From Microbacterium sp. SLBN-154 (GTDB lineage: Bacteria > Actinomycetota > Actinomycetes > Actinomycetales > Microbacteriaceae): a stretch of DNA of 64,000 nucleotides. The notes beneath the pieces were generated by a model, which did not search any database, was not told the DNA's origin, and saw only the letters and a list, made by a program, of their open reading frames with translations. The position numbers and the translations under genes were made by a program. Within the stretch, counting starts at the first letter, position 1, and each line of letters starts with the position of its first letter. Shown here one piece after another: positions 35,161-47,248 of the stretch. Location: positions 2,356,001 to 2,420,000 of the forward strand of contig NZ_VFNL01000001.1 of NCBI RefSeq assembly GCF_006715565.1. The letters run 5' to 3'.

Positions 35161-35747
35161 GATCCGAATGCTCCTACGACGATGAACGGCCACGGCACGA
35201 GCAGCACGACGCCTGCAGCCAGGAGCACCCAGCGAAGCCACGCGGCCGACCGACGGGTGAGCGTGTAGACCGCGGTGAACCACAGCGCAGGAGCCGCCAC
35301 CGCGAGCCCGACAGCTGCGGCGTTGCCGGTGGTCCACACCGGCGGCGCGATGCCGTCGCCCGAAACGAGGAACGAGGCGATCCCGTGGACGCGGAGTCCG
35401 CCGATCAGCCACCCGATGGAGAACAGCAGGTAGATGCCGCCGAGGATCCCCAGGGCGATCAGGGAGGCGTTGCCCATCCCCGTGGATGCGTCGCGCTCGG
35501 GCGCCACGCTCGCCGACGCCCCACCGGCGTCTCCGTCGGAGTCGGAGTCTGAGTCGGACTCCCGCGTCGGCGCAGCCGCCGTGCGCGCCTCATCCGTCGT
35601 TCCCGGAAGCTCTTCACTGCCCCTCCCCACCGCGCGGTAGCCCGGCGGCAGCGTAGGGGGTGAACCCCGCCCCGCGGGCGGCGGGTCGACCGGAGCGGGG
35701 TCGTCGTCGCCTTCCCAGCGGAAGGCATCCTCGTCGCGCGACGTCAC
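35157..35747 (-). CDS. Membrane protein with acidic disordered N-terminus
   Basis: A 196-residue protein of unknown function. The first 90 residues are Pro/Asp/Glu/Ser-rich and probably disordered, including an alternating Ser-Asp run (ESDSDSDSDGD) near 62-72. Three hydrophobic segments follow (about 95-115, 130-160 and 170-193). It is coupled to the smaller membrane protein downstream. The acidic Ser-Asp run could bind metal or be a phosphorylation target; that is only a guess. Confidence 0.7.
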   Translation of the reverse strand: MTSRDEDAFRWEGDDDPAPVDPPPAGRGSPPTLPPGYRAVGRGSEELPGTTDEARTAAAPTRESDSDSDSDGDAGGASASVAPERDASTGMGNASLIALGILGGIYLLFSIGWLIGGLRVHGIASFLVSGDGIAPPVWTTGNAAAVGLAVAAPALWFTAVYTLTRRSAAWLRWVLLAAGVVLLVPWPFIVVGAFGS

Positions 35748-35799
35748 CGTTTCAGGCTACCGGGCCGGAGGTCTCGGCCACGCGGCCGCGCCGAACGAG

Positions 35800-35842
35800 A
35801 CGACACCGGCGGGTCGCGATGTGCGCGCCCCGCCGGTGTCGT
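35800..35842 (-). terminator. Terminator of the ilv operon after ilvC
   Basis: A perfect 14-bp stem (arms 35800-35813 and 35829-35842) with a 15-nt loop, 13 bp beyond the ilvC stop. It separates the ilv genes from the membrane-protein pair. Confidence 0.75.
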
Positions 35843-35855
35843 GGTCGTCCCGGCG

Positions 35856-36941
<1,086 letters not shown>

Positions 36942-36974
36942 TCAACGACCGGGAGCGGCTTGCGAAGAAGGGGA

Positions 36975-37484
36975 TCAGCCGCGCAGGACGCGCTCGGTGA
37001 TGCTCTTGCCGCCGCGGCCGATGGCGAGCAGTCCCGATTGCGCGAGCTCCTTGATGCCGAACGGCTCGACCGCGCGCAGGAACGCCTCGATCTTGCCCTT
37101 GTCGCCGGTGATCTCGACCACGACGGCATCGGGGGCGTAGTCGACCACCGAGGCACGGAAGAGGTTCACCACCTCCAGCACGTTGGAGCGGTTGGCGTTG
37201 TCGGCACGGACCTTGACGAGCATGTGCTCCCGCTGGACGGATGCCGTGGCATCCAGTTCGACGATCTTGATGACGTTCACCAGCTTGTTCAGCTGCTTCG
37301 TCACCTGCTCGAGCGGGAGTTCGTCGACATCGACCACGACGGTGATGCGGGAGAGGCCGGGGACCTCGGTCACACCGACGGCGAGGGATTCGATGTTGAA
37401 CCCGCGACGGGCGAACAGCCCCGCGACGCGGGTGAGGAGTCCGGGTTTGTCCTCCACCAGGAGGCTCAGCACGTGGCTCGACAT
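36975..37484 (-). CDS. ilvN: Acetolactate synthase small (regulatory) subunit
   Basis: A 169-residue regulatory subunit that activates IlvB and confers valine feedback inhibition. The N-terminal ACT domain (about 1-80) contains VEDKPGLLTRVAGLFARRGF; the C-terminal ACT-like domain holds DNANRSNVLEVVNLFRA and ITGDKGKIEAFL. It starts 1 bp after the ilvB stop, ensuring balanced synthesis. Confidence 0.96.
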   Translation of the reverse strand: MSSHVLSLLVEDKPGLLTRVAGLFARRGFNIESLAVGVTEVPGLSRITVVVDVDELPLEQVTKQLNKLVNVIKIVELDATASVQREHMLVKVRADNANRSNVLEVVNLFRASVVDYAPDAVVVEITGDKGKIEAFLRAVEPFGIKELAQSGLLAIGRGGKSITERVLRG

Positions 37485-37485
37485 G

Positions 37486-39294
37486 TCACATCTCCCGCTC
37501 GAAGGCCGGCGAGTGGTCGCGGGCGTACTGGATGTAGCTGTTGCTGACGCCCTGCGGCACCATCGGCCACACCATTGCGTCCGCGCTCACGACGAAGTCG
37601 ATGACGACGGGACGGTCGTTGGTCTCGAGCGCCGTCTGGATCGCCGCGTCGACGTCCTCTGCCCGCTCCACCCGGATCGCCAGACACCCGTAGGCCTCGG
37701 CGAGCTTGACGAAATCGGGGATGCGGATGGTGTCGTGCCCGGTGTTCAGGTCGGTGTGCGAGTAGCGGCCGTCGTAGAACAGCGTCTGCCACTGGCGGAC
37801 CATGCCGAGGGAGGAGTTGTTGATGATCGCGACCTTGATCGGGATCTTGTTGATGGCGCAGGTGGCGAGCTCCTGATTGGTCATCTGGAAGCACCCGTCA
37901 CCGTCGATCGCCCACACCACGCGCTCGGGCTCGGCCACCTTCGCACCCATCGCCGCCGGCACCGAGTAGCCCATCGTGCCCGCCCCGCCGGAGTTCAGCC
38001 AGGCGTTCGGACGCTCGTACTTGATGAACTGCGCCGCCCACATCTGGTGCTGGCCCACGCCCGCGGCATAGATGCCCTCGGGTCCGGTCAGCTCTCCGAT
38101 GCGCTGGATGACGTACTGCGGGGCCAGCAGCCCGTCGGTCGTCGGAGCGTACCCGAGCGGGAACTCGTCGCGCAGCCCGTCGAGGAACGACCACCACTGC
38201 GCGATATCCGGGGCCGCATCGGCGCTCGCCGCGCGGAAAGCCGCCTCAAGATCGGGCAGAACCTCCTTCAGGTCGCCCACGATCGGCACGTCGGCTGCCC
38301 GGATCTTGCCGATCTCGGCGGGGTCGATGTCGACGTGCACCACCTGGGCGTCGGGCGCGAAGAGCGCGGCTTTGCCCGTGACGCGGTCATCGAAACGCGA
38401 GCCCAGGGCGATGAGCAGGTCGGAGTCCTGCAGGGCCAGTACCGCCGGCACCGTCCCGTGCATACCCGGCATACCGAGGTGCTGGGGGTGGGAGTCGGGG
38501 AAGGCGCCGCGGGCCATCAGCGTCGTCACGACCGGCGCGCCGGTCGCCTCGGCCAGCGACCGCAGCTCTTCCGCGGCGCGAGCGCGGATCACGCCGCCAC
38601 CGACGTAGAGAACGGGCTTCTTGGCCTGCGCGATCAGCTGCGCGGCGGCCTGGATCTGCTTTCCGTGAGCCCTGGTGACCGGTCGGTAGCCCGGGAGGTC
38701 GATCTTCGGCGGCCACTGGAACGGAGCTTCGGCCTGCTGGGCGTCCTTGGTGATGTCGACCAGCACCGGACCCGGTCGACCCGTCGCGGCGATCTCGAAC
38801 GCAGCGGCGATGGCGCCCGGGATGTCCTCGGCGCGCTTGACCAGGAAGGAGTGCTTGGTGATCGGCATCGTGATGCCGACGATGTCGGCCTCCTGGAACG
38901 CGTCGGTCCCCATCAGATTGGAGAAGACCTGCCCGGTGATGGCGACCACGGGCACCGAATCCATGTAGGCGTCGGCGATGGCGGTGACGAGGTTCGTCGC
39001 GCCGGGACCCGATGTCGCGATGGCGACGCCGACCCGTCCGGATGCCGAGGCGTAGCCTTCGGCCGCGTGGCCGGCCCCCTGTTCGTGACGGACGAGGATG
39101 TGACGGATCTCGGAGGTGTCCATCAGCGGGTCGTAGACGGGGAGGATGGCGCCCCCGGGAAGACCGAAGACATCGGTGACGCCGAGCAGTTCGAGGGAGC
39201 GGACGACCGCCTGCGCGCCCGTGAGCACGGGCGCGGACGGGGCCGCGGTGCGAGCGGGAGGCCGGGGAATGGCCGTGGCGGATTCGGCGGGCAT
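37486..39294 (-). CDS. ilvB: Acetolactate synthase large (catalytic) subunit
   Basis: A 602-residue ThDP- and FAD-dependent enzyme condensing pyruvate to 2-acetolactate. The catalytic Glu is in [14 protein letters not shown] near 68-81. The ThDP/Mg motif runs from [13 protein letters not shown] to NNSSLGMV (about 460-490). ATG 39294 is chosen because TGAGGA lies upstream; a GTG at 39309 overlaps that site. The SD falls in the arms GTGAG/CTCAC of a small hairpin, which could limit initiation. IlvN follows immediately. Its product is also the substrate of the acetolactate decarboxylase encoded at 51.2 kb. Confidence 0.97.
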   Translation of the reverse strand: MPAESATAIPRPPARTAAPSAPVLTGAQAVVRSLELLGVTDVFGLPGGAILPVYDPLMDTSEIRHILVRHEQGAGHAAEGYASASGRVGVAIATSGPGATNLVTAIADAYMDSVPVVAITGQVFSNLMGTDAFQEADIVGITMPITKHSFLVKRAEDIPGAIAAAFEIAATGRPGPVLVDITKDAQQAEAPFQWPPKIDLPGYRPVTRAHGKQIQAAAQLIAQAKKPVLYVGGGVIRARAAEELRSLAEATGAPVVTTLMARGAFPDSHPQHLGMPGMHGTVPAVLALQDSDLLIALGSRFDDRVTGKAALFAPDAQVVHVDIDPAEIGKIRAADVPIVGDLKEVLPDLEAAFRAASADAAPDIAQWWSFLDGLRDEFPLGYAPTTDGLLAPQYVIQRIGELTGPEGIYAAGVGQHQMWAAQFIKYERPNAWLNSGGAGTMGYSVPAAMGAKVAEPERVVWAIDGDGCFQMTNQELATCAINKIPIKVAIINNSSLGMVRQWQTLFYDGRYSHTDLNTGHDTIRIPDFVKLAEAYGCLAIRVERAEDVDAAIQTALETNDRPVVIDFVVSADAMVWPMVPQGVSNSYIQYARDHSPAFEREM

Positions 39295-39339
39295 GGTGAG
39301 GGTCCTCACAGATGGGTGGAACGGATGCGGGAAGCGGGC

Positions 39340-41058
39340 CTAACCGGTGACCGCGCCCTCCGCTGCGGAGTGCACGAGTCGCGAGTACTTGGCCAGAACG
39401 CCACGGGTATAGCGCGGGGGAAGGGGCTCCCAGCCCTCACGGCGGGAGCTCAGCTCTGCGTCATCGACGAGTAGGTCGAGAGTGCGAGCCGCGATATCGA
39501 CCCGTATCAGATCACCATCGCGCACGAAGGCGATGGGACCTGCGTCCACCGCTTCGGGTGCTATGTGGCCGATGCACAGGCCGGTTGTGCCGCCGGAGAA
39601 TCGACCGTCCGTCAAGAGTAATACATCTTTCCCGAGGCCTGCGCCCTTGATGGCGGCGGTGATGGCGAGCATCTCCCGCATGCCCGGGCCCCCCTTGGGG
39701 CCCTCGTAGCGGATGACGACGACGTCGCCGGCGGAGATCTGCCCGGCCTCGAGGGCGTCCATCGCGGCGCGCTCGCGTTCGAAGACCCGCGCAGGCCCCT
39801 CGAACACGGCGGCGTCGAAACCGGCGGTCTTGACCACGGCGCCCTGCGGGGCGAAGGAGCCGTGGAGGATCGTGATGCCGCCGGTGGCGTGGATCGGGTC
39901 ATCGAAGCGGTGGATGACATCGCCGTCGACGGGGTCGGGATCGAGGTCGCGGAGATTCTCGGCGAGGGTCTTCCCGGTCACGGTCAGGGCGTCGCCGTGA
40001 AGAAGGCCCTCATCGAGCATCGCCTTCATGACCACCGGGATGCCGCCGTGGCGGTCGACGTCGTTCATCACGTACTTCCCGAACGGCTTCATGTCCGCCA
40101 CGTGAGGGACCTTGTCGCCGATGCGGTTGAAGTCGTGCAGACTCAGCTCGATCTCGGCCTCGTTGGCGATGGCGAGGAGGTGCAGCACGACGTTCGTGGA
40201 TCCGCCGAGCGCCATGGCGAGGGCGATCGCGTTCTCGAAGGCCTCCTTGGTGAGGATGTCGCGCGTGGTGATTCCCTGCTTCAGAAGGTTCACCACGGCC
40301 TCGCCCGAGCGACGCGCGAAGTAGTCGCGTCGACGATCCGCCGAGGGCGGCGCGGCCGAGCCCGGCAGGCTGAGCCCCAGCGCCTCGGCCACCGAGGCCA
40401 TGGTGTTGGCGGTGTACATCCCGCCACACGCTCCCTCGCCCGGGGCGAAGGCGCACTCGATGCGCTTGAGGTCGGCCTCCGACATCCGCCCCGCCAGGCA
40501 CGCACCCACGCCCTCGAACGAGTCGATGATGGTGATCTCCTTCTCGGTGCCGTCCGAGAGTTTGACCCATCCGGGTGCGATCGAGCCGGCGTAGAGGAAG
40601 ACGCTGGAGAGGTCGAGGCGGGCGGAGGCCATCAGCATGCCGGGGATGGACTTGTCGCACCCGGCGAGCAGCACCGAGCCGTCGAGGCGCTCGGCCATCA
40701 TGACCGTCTCCACCGAGTCGGCGATCACCTCGCGCGAGACCAGGGAGAAGTGCATGCCCTCGTGACCCATCGAGATCCCGTCGGAGACGGAGATGGTTCC
40801 GAACTGCAACGGGTATCCGCCGCCGGCGTGGACGCCTTCCTTCGCACCCTGCGCCAGCCGGTCGAGGCTCAGGTTGCAGGGGGTGATCTCGTTCCAGCTC
40901 GACGCGATGCCGATCTGGGGCTTGTCCCAGTCCTCATCGCCCATTCCGACACCGCGGAGCATGCCGCGCGACGTGGTGGCCTCGATCCCGTCGGTGACGA
41001 CGCGGCTGCGGGGCTTGATGTCGACGGCGGACGGATCGGGGATGTCGGAGCGCACCAT
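39340..41058 (-). CDS. ilvD: Dihydroxy-acid dehydratase
   Basis: A 572-residue iron-sulfur dehydratase for the third step of Val and Ile synthesis. Cluster and Mg residues are in [15 protein letters not shown] near 130 and [14 protein letters not shown] near 205; the C-terminal signature is [21 protein letters not shown] near 485. Its start is only 9 bp from the otsB stop, so it may be read through from otsAB or start from a promoter inside otsB. IlvB is 45 bp downstream. Confidence 0.96.
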   Translation of the reverse strand: MVRSDIPDPSAVDIKPRSRVVTDGIEATTSRGMLRGVGMGDEDWDKPQIGIASSWNEITPCNLSLDRLAQGAKEGVHAGGGYPLQFGTISVSDGISMGHEGMHFSLVSREVIADSVETVMMAERLDGSVLLAGCDKSIPGMLMASARLDLSSVFLYAGSIAPGWVKLSDGTEKEITIIDSFEGVGACLAGRMSEADLKRIECAFAPGEGACGGMYTANTMASVAEALGLSLPGSAAPPSADRRRDYFARRSGEAVVNLLKQGITTRDILTKEAFENAIALAMALGGSTNVVLHLLAIANEAEIELSLHDFNRIGDKVPHVADMKPFGKYVMNDVDRHGGIPVVMKAMLDEGLLHGDALTVTGKTLAENLRDLDPDPVDGDVIHRFDDPIHATGGITILHGSFAPQGAVVKTAGFDAAVFEGPARVFERERAAMDALEAGQISAGDVVVIRYEGPKGGPGMREMLAITAAIKGAGLGKDVLLLTDGRFSGGTTGLCIGHIAPEAVDAGPIAFVRDGDLIRVDIAARTLDLLVDDAELSSRREGWEPLPPRYTRGVLAKYSRLVHSAAEGAVTG

Positions 41059-41067
41059 GTTCGCAGT

Positions 41068-41868
41068 CTATTCCCGTCGCGTGACCCGCCGTTCCGCGAG
41101 ACCGCGCAGGAGCCGGGCCAACGCGGCGATGTCGGGCACGCTGATCGTCGCGGCCGTCTCGCCGGTGCCGACGTGGACCCCGAGATCGTCCTCCCCGAGG
41201 CTCCGCAGCGCGTCTTCGTCGGTGACGTCGTCGCCCGCGAAGAGCACGGCGGTCGCCTCGACCCGGTCGCGGAGAGCGGCGACGGCGGTGTCCTTCCCCT
41301 CATGCCGGAAGGCGTACTCGACGATGTTGTGCCCGGTGCGGCGACGCCAGTGCGGGGCCTCTCGGACGACCATGTCGTCGATGGCGTCGCGCGCGCGGTC
41401 GGCGTCGTCGGGCGCCGCGAGTCGGCTGTGGACAGCGAAACCGAAGGTCTTGGGCTCGATCCACACGCCGTCGAAGACGGCGGTGGTCGCCTCGGCCTCG
41501 GCACGAAGTCGATCGCGGAGCGCCTTGTCGTCGGCGTCGTCGGGGGTCGGCGCGGCGCCGCCGTCCGGGATCCAGAACTCGGCGCCGTGGGACCCCGCGA
41601 GAAGGATCGGCGAGTCGTCCTCGTGCTCGCCGATGACCCGCAGATCGTGCAGGCTCCGGCCGGACACGAACGCGACGACCGTCTCGGGGGCGGCGACGAG
41701 CGCGAGGACGGCGACGCGCGCCTCGTCCGTCATCCGCGCGTCCATGGGCTCGTCCAGCAGAGGCGCCAGAGTGCCGTCGAAGTCGAGGGCCACGAGGAGC
41801 CGGGGCGTGGCTGCGAGACGGTCGAGCTCGTCGCCGATCCGGGCGTGGTCGACGTGCGGTGCCGTCAT
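41068..41868 (-). CDS. otsB: Trehalose-6-phosphate phosphatase
   Basis: A 266-residue HAD phosphatase releasing trehalose. Motif I VALDFDGTLAPL near 27-38 has both catalytic Asps; motif II is AFVSGRSLHDL near 66; motif IV is LFAGDDVTDEDALRSLG near 210. ATG 41868 overlaps the otsA stop by 4 bp (ATGA). Trehalose serves as an osmoprotectant and reserve in actinobacteria. Confidence 0.95.
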   Translation of the reverse strand: MTAPHVDHARIGDELDRLAATPRLLVALDFDGTLAPLLDEPMDARMTDEARVAVLALVAAPETVVAFVSGRSLHDLRVIGEHEDDSPILLAGSHGAEFWIPDGGAAPTPDDADDKALRDRLRAEAEATTAVFDGVWIEPKTFGFAVHSRLAAPDDADRARDAIDDMVVREAPHWRRRTGHNIVEYAFRHEGKDTAVAALRDRVEATAVLFAGDDVTDEDALRSLGEDDLGVHVGTGETAATISVPDIAALARLLRGLAERRVTRRE

Positions 41869-43274
41869 CGGTCGGCCCGCCGACGCGAGACGTCCGCGAG
41901 GGCGTCGAGGAACTCGCGAGACCAATCCTCGACATCGTGCTCCAGGACGCGCTTGCGCAGTGCCCGCATCCGTCGGCCCTGGTCGGCCCCGGGCATCTCG
42001 ATCGCGCGGACGATGGCGTCCTTGAGCCCGTCGATGTCGTGAGGATTGATCCGGATGGCGCTGCCGAGCTCGTCGGCCGCGCCGGCGAACTCGCTGAGCA
42101 CGAGTACGCCGCGGTTGTCGACGCGACTGGCGACGTACTCCTTGGCCACGAGGTTCATCCCGTCACGGAGGGCGGTCACGAGCATCACGTCGGATGCGAG
42201 ATAGAGCGCGACCATCTCTTCGCGGGGATAGGACTGGTGCAGGTACCGGATCGCGGTGTGGTGCATGGTGTCGTGATCCCCGTTGATCCGCCCCACGGTG
42301 AGCTCGATCTCGTCGCGCAGCTGAACGTAGGCTTCCACCCTCTCGCGACTGGGGCTGGCGACCTGGACGAGCGTCACATCCTCGACGCTCACCCGTCCGT
42401 CCTCGAGCAGCTCGCCGAACGCCTTCAGCCGGTGACGGATGCCTTTGGTGTAGTCGAGCCGATCCACGCCGAGGAGGATCTTCTTCGGATTGCCCAGGCT
42501 CTCGCGGATCTCCGCGGCTCGCGCCTGGATGTCAGGGCGACGGGCCATCTCGATGTAGGAGTCCGCGTCGATCGAGATGGGGAACGCTCGCGCCAGCGCG
42601 ATGCGCTCTCCCCCGTCGGGGAGCGGAACCGTGATTCCGCTCGCCTTGGTGTCCAAACGCAGCTGGCGGCGCACCGCGCGGGCGAAGTTGCCGGCATCCT
42701 GCACTCGCTGGAAGCCGATGACATCGGCGCCGAGAAGTCCCTCGAGCACCTGGCGACGCCACGGGAGCTGCGCGAACAACCCGTAGGCGGGAAAGGGGAT
42801 GTGGTGGAAGTAGCCGATCGTGAGATCGGGGCGCTTCTGACGAAGAAGCTGCGGAACGAGCTGGAGTTGGTAGTCCTGCACCCAGACGGTCGCGTTCTGG
42901 GCAGCCACCTCCGCCGCGGCGTCGGCGAACCGCTCGTTCACCGAGACGTACGCATCCCACCACACCCGCCGATATCGCGGAGCGCTGATGACGTCGTGGT
43001 AGAGCGGCCAGATCGTGTCGTTCGAGAACCCTTCGTAGTAGTTCTCGACCTCGTCGGCGTCCAGGCGGACCGGGTGGAGGTGCGTGCCGTCGAAGTCGAA
43101 CGGCTCGACGTCGAGTCCGGGCTTGCCGGCCCATCCGACCCACGCGCCGTGAGTGCGGCGCATGACCGGCTCGAGGGCGGTGACGAGGCCGCCGGGCGAC
43201 CGGCGCCACCCCCCGTCGGGGTCTCGATCGACCGGAAGTCTGTTCGCGACGACGACGAGCGGGGCTTCAGACAC
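41865..43274 (-). CDS. otsA: Trehalose-6-phosphate synthase
   Basis: A 469-residue GT20 glycosyltransferase joining UDP- or GDP-glucose to glucose 6-phosphate. N-terminal [11 protein letters not shown] (4-14) binds the phosphate. Then come [14 protein letters not shown] near 130, [14 protein letters not shown] near 152, [15 protein letters not shown] near 265, and [10 protein letters not shown] with a following donor-binding loop near 365. The start is GTG 43274 after GAGGAG. The downstream partner otsB is translationally coupled. Confidence 0.96.
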   Translation of the reverse strand: MSEAPLVVVANRLPVDRDPDGGWRRSPGGLVTALEPVMRRTHGAWVGWAGKPGLDVEPFDFDGTHLHPVRLDADEVENYYEGFSNDTIWPLYHDVISAPRYRRVWWDAYVSVNERFADAAAEVAAQNATVWVQDYQLQLVPQLLRQKRPDLTIGYFHHIPFPAYGLFAQLPWRRQVLEGLLGADVIGFQRVQDAGNFARAVRRQLRLDTKASGITVPLPDGGERIALARAFPISIDADSYIEMARRPDIQARAAEIRESLGNPKKILLGVDRLDYTKGIRHRLKAFGELLEDGRVSVEDVTLVQVASPSRERVEAYVQLRDEIELTVGRINGDHDTMHHTAIRYLHQSYPREEMVALYLASDVMLVTALRDGMNLVAKEYVASRVDNRGVLVLSEFAGAADELGSAIRINPHDIDGLKDAIVRAIEMPGADQGRRMRALRKRVLEHDVEDWSREFLDALADVSRRRADR

Positions 43275-43387
43275 ACGGACTCCTCACGAGGCGGACGGCT
43301 TGTCCCCAGGCTATCGGTCGGCGTCTTCGGGCGCCGTGGGAGCGGTGGGGGTTGTGTCAAGGCCGGGACTGTGGCTAGCGGTCGCGA

Positions 43388-43393
43388 TAGCGT
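43388..43393 (+). promoter_or_regulatory. -10 hexamer of small membrane gene (leaderless type)
   Basis: TAGCGT, 6 nt before the ATG at 43400. Confidence 0.45.
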
Positions 43394-43399
43394 GGCGCC

Positions 43400-43660
43400 A
43401 TGCGCTCCTACCTCTTCGGTTCCGGCATCATCAGCGCCATCACCGGCGGCCTGGCACTCCTCCGCGGGCTCCGCAACGGTGAGTCCTTCACGTGGCGCAT
43501 GGCCCTCGCATGGCTCAGCTGGGGCATCAGTCTCGCGCTGGCGATCGGAACGATCGTCGACACGCGGCGCGCGGCGCGCGGGAAGAACATCGATCTGGAC
43601 TCCCCGGTGAGCGGGCGCGAGGACAAGCTCTTGAAGAAGCGCGCGCGTCGCGGACGCTGA
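43400..43660 (+). CDS. Small membrane protein
   Basis: An 86-residue protein with two hydrophobic segments (about 5-22 and 34-51) and a very basic C-terminus (DKLLKKRARRGR). I do not recognise the family. The TAGCGT hexamer just upstream and the hydrophobic, charge-balanced translation support it as a real gene. It stands alone on the plus strand between otsA (divergent) and the thiolase gene (convergent). Confidence 0.65.
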   Translation: MRSYLFGSGIISAITGGLALLRGLRNGESFTWRMALAWLSWGISLALAIGTIVDTRRAARGKNIDLDSPVSGREDKLLKKRARRGR

Positions 43661-43682
43661 TCACCGGAAAGTCGCCGGGATC

Positions 43683-44863
43683 TCAGCGCGTGAGGATCAG
43701 GGCATCCCCCTGGCCACCGCCACCGCACAGCCCGACAGCGGCGGTGCCGCTCCCCCGGCGGACCAGCTCGTGCACCGCGTGGACGACGAGCCGGTTGCCC
43801 GAGGCGCCGATCGGGTGACCGATGGCGATGCCGCCGCCATGGGGGTTGATCACCTCATCGTCCAGGCCCAGCTCCTGCTGCGACCGCACCACGACGGCAG
43901 CAAACGCCTCGTTGATCTCGACCAGGTCGAGCTCGGCGGGCTCGATCCCCTGCCGGCGGCACGCCTGCGCGATCGCACGCGACGGCTGCGAGTGGAGAGA
44001 GTTGTCGGGGCCGGCGACCTGTCCTGCCGCGCCGACCACCGCCAGCACGGGCCATCCGTTCTCGTCGGCGTGCGATCGCGAGGTGAGGACGACCGCGGAG
44101 GCGCCGTCGGAGATCTGCGAGGAATTGCCCGCGGTGATCGTGCCGTCCTTCGCGAAAGCGGGACGCAGGCCGGCGAGGGTCTCGACGGTGGTGTCCGGTC
44201 TGATCCCCTCGTCCGTCGCCACCACGAGGGGCGCGCCCCGGCGCTGCGGCACCTCGACGGGCACGATCTCCGCGTCGAAGATCCCCTCGCGCTGGGCGGC
44301 CGCCGCGCGCTGATGAGAGCGGGCCGCGACGGCGTCCTGCGCCTCGCGCGTGATCCCCAGCGCTCCGTTGTGGCGCTCGGTGGAGGCGCCCATGCTCTCG
44401 GCGTCGTACGCGTCGGTCAGTCCGTCGAAGGCCATATGGTCGAGCACCTCGATCGACCCGTAGCTGTAGCCGTCGCGGGAGTTCATCAGCAGATGCGGAG
44501 CTCGTGTCATCGACTCCATTCCCGCGGCGACCACGACGCGCGCGTCGCCCAGGCGGATCATGCGCGCGGCATCGATCACGGCCGTCAGACCCGACAGGCA
44601 GACCTTGTTGACGCTCCCGGCGTGGACCCGCCAGGGAATCCCCGCCCCGACGGCCGCCTGCCGCGCGGGATTCTGGCCCGCTCCTGCGGCGAGCACCTGG
44701 CCCATCAGGACCGCGTCGACGGCATCGGGGGCGATCCCTCCCCGCGCGAGCGCACCGGCGATCGCCGCACTGCCGAGCTGCACCGCGGAGAGCGGTGAGA
44801 ACTGGCCCTTGAGCCGTCCCTGCGCGGTGCGGGCTGCGGCGACGATGACGACGTCTTCGTGGT

Positions 44864-44867
<4 letters not shown>
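43683..44867 (-). CDS. Acetyl-CoA C-acetyltransferase (thiolase)
   Basis: A 394-residue thiolase. The acyl-carrying cysteine is in [11 protein letters not shown] near 90. The His is in [19 protein letters not shown] near 350 and the second Cys in [14 protein letters not shown] near 383. ATG 44867 overlaps the CoA-transferase B stop by 4 bp (ATGA). Together with the CoA-transferase it would convert acetoacetyl-CoA to two acetyl-CoA. A beta-ketoadipyl-CoA thiolase role is less likely but not excluded. Confidence 0.9.
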
Positions 44868-45517
<650 letters not shown>

Positions 45518-45518
45518 G

Positions 45519-46304
45519 TCAGCGCCCTTCCTTCACGTCGGATGCCGCGACCGTGCGCTTCTCGATGCGCTTCTCGACGTCGGTGCCGACCTCGATGATG
45601 CGATGAACGAAGATCCCGGGGAGATGGATCTGATCGGGGTCGAGCTCCCCGGGCTCGACGAGCTCTTCGACCTGAGCGATGCAGACCCGGCCGGCCATCG
45701 CGGCGAGAGGATTGAAGTTGCGCGCGGACTTGTTGAACACGAGGTTGCCCGCGCGGTCGCCACGACGCGCGTGCACCAGGGCGAAGTCGGTGACGATGGC
45801 CTCTTCCAGCACGAACTCGCGAGGAGAGCCGTGGACGTCGAAGACCCGGACATCCTTCGGCGGCGAGGCCACCGCGATCGATCCGTCCGGGTGATAGCGG
45901 CGGGGCAGACCGCCCTCGGCCACCTGTGTCCCCACCCCGGTCTGGGTGAAGTTCGCCGCGATTCCCGAACCGCCCGCTCGCAGCTTCTCGGCGAGCGTCC
46001 CCTGCGGGGTGAGCTCGAGCTCGAGCTCACCGGAGAGGAACTGACGCTCGAACTCCTTGTTCTCCCCCACGTACGACGAGGTCATCTTGCGGATGCGGCG
46101 GGCCTGAAGGAGCACCCCGAGCCCCCAGTCGTCGACACCGCAGTTGTTGCTCACGACGCTGAGATCCGTCGTTCCCTGCGCGAGGATCGCTTCGATCAGG
46201 GCGATGGGGTTGCCCGAGAGGCCGAACCCGCCCACGGCGAGGCTCGCGCCATCGGGGATGTCGGCTACCGCAGCAGCTGCAGAAGCGAAGGTCTTGTCGA
46301 TCAC
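45519..46304 (-). CDS. 3-oxoacid CoA-transferase subunit A
   Basis: A 261-residue alpha subunit of the same CoA-transferase. The glycine-rich CoA motif is [16 protein letters not shown] near 25-40; [15 protein letters not shown] near 53 and [18 protein letters not shown] near 175 are typical. GTG 46304 follows GGGGAG at a 5-nt spacing; the longer open frame upstream overlaps iclR and is not used. First gene of a three-gene operon divergent from iclR. Confidence 0.9.
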   Translation of the reverse strand: MIDKTFASAAAAVADIPDGASLAVGGFGLSGNPIALIEAILAQGTTDLSVVSNNCGVDDWGLGVLLQARRIRKMTSSYVGENKEFERQFLSGELELELTPQGTLAEKLRAGGSGIAANFTQTGVGTQVAEGGLPRRYHPDGSIAVASPPKDVRVFDVHGSPREFVLEEAIVTDFALVHARRGDRAGNLVFNKSARNFNPLAAMAGRVCIAQVEELVEPGELDPDQIHLPGIFVHRIIEVGTDVEKRIEKRTVAASDVKEGR

Positions 46305-46376
46305 GCGCACTCCCCGGGGTTCGTCGGTCGGCTCCTTCCATCCTCGCCGCGAGAAGATCGCAGGACCACCCGGTGC

Positions 46377-46413
46377 TTGCGATGTGGATGATCCGGCGCG
46401 TACCGTCCACATC
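46377..46413 (+). promoter_or_regulatory. iclR promoter with inverted-repeat operator
   Basis: TTGCGA (46377-46382) and TACCGT (46401-46406), 18 bp apart, place the transcription start at the iclR ATG. A perfect inverted repeat GATGTGGA (46381-46388) and TCCACATC (46406-46413), 17 bp apart, brackets the core promoter, so it is a candidate IclR autoregulatory site. Confidence 0.55.
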
Positions 46414-47205
46414 ATGGACAGCGCCGAACGCCAGAGCGTTCCTGGCACGCAGGCGATCGGGCGCGCAGCCCGCCTGCTCCGGATCGTCACCGCCGCCGGG
46501 GGCGGGGGGGCCTCGATGAGAGACCTCGCCGCGGACGCCGGCCTGACCCGGCCGACCGCCCATCGCATCCTCCAGGCGCTGCGGCACGAGGGACTGGTGG
46601 ACTTCGACGAGCGCCTCGGCAGATGGCTTCCCGGTCCGGAGCTCTATCTGATGGGAACGGTGGCCGCCGCTCGTTACGACATCACCGATCTCGCGAGGGA
46701 CATCGTGCGCTCCCTGGCTGTCCGCACCGAGGAGAGTGCCTTCCTGTCCGTGCGACGCGGGGACGAGACGGTGTGTCTGCTCCGCGAGGAGGGGAGCTTC
46801 CCCATCCGTTCCTTCGTGCTGTCCGAGGGGGTACGCTTCCCGCTGGGAGTCGCATCGGCGGGCCTGGCCATCCTGTCGTTCCTTCCCAACCACGATGTGG
46901 ACGCCTACCTCGAGCGTCATCCGGATCTCGCCGATCGCTGGGGGGCGTCCCACGCACCGGCGCGGCTTCGCACCCGTATCCGCGAGACGCAGGAGCGCGG
47001 CTACGCGGTCAATCCGGGCCTCATCGTGGAAGGAAGCTGGGGACTCGGCGCCGCCGTCTTCGCCCGCGACGGTCATCCGCAGTGGGCACTGAGCCTGACC
47101 GGGGTGCAGTTCCGCTTCTCGGCCGACCGGCTCGCCGATCTCGGCAAGACCCTCCTCGCCCACGCCCACCAACTGACCGCGCGCATCGCCGCGACCGGTC
47201 GATGA
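46414..47205 (+). CDS. IclR family transcriptional regulator
   Basis: A 263-residue IclR-type regulator. Winged HTH at about 14-75 (SMRDLAADAGLTRPTAHRILQAL), then the effector-binding domain (about 85-260) with LREEGSFPIRSF and GLIVEGSWGLGAAVF. The ATG at 46414 begins where the predicted transcript begins. It is divergent from the CoA-transferase/thiolase operon with a 109-bp gap, so it probably controls that operon in response to a small organic acid; the ligand is unknown. Confidence 0.9.
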   Translation: MDSAERQSVPGTQAIGRAARLLRIVTAAGGGGASMRDLAADAGLTRPTAHRILQALRHEGLVDFDERLGRWLPGPELYLMGTVAAARYDITDLARDIVRSLAVRTEESAFLSVRRGDETVCLLREEGSFPIRSFVLSEGVRFPLGVASAGLAILSFLPNHDVDAYLERHPDLADRWGASHAPARLRTRIRETQERGYAVNPGLIVEGSWGLGAAVFARDGHPQWALSLTGVQFRFSADRLADLGKTLLAHAHQLTARIAATGR

Positions 47206-47236
47206 GCCGACCACCCCGATAGCATCCCCCGCGCCC

Positions 47237-47242
47237 TACCCT
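47237..47242 (+). promoter_or_regulatory. -10 hexamer of aroQ-like gene (leaderless type)
   Basis: TACCCT, 6 nt before the ATG at 47249. Confidence 0.45.
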
Positions 47243-47248
47243 GTGCTC

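Noticed and set aside
37183..39474. 763-codon open frame antisense to ilvB/ilvN
   Set aside because: Codon-bias shadow of ilvBN; no start signal and no recognisable protein features.
41059..41067. Leader peptide or T-box before ilvD, or before ilvB at 39295-39339
   Set aside because: The gaps are 9 and 45 bp with no short ORF rich in Val/Ile/Leu codons; only the small GTGAG/CTCAC hairpin over the ilvB SD is visible.
39862..42042. 726-codon open frame antisense to ilvD/otsB
   Set aside because: Shadow of conserved genes; low-complexity Asp/Arg/Val composition.
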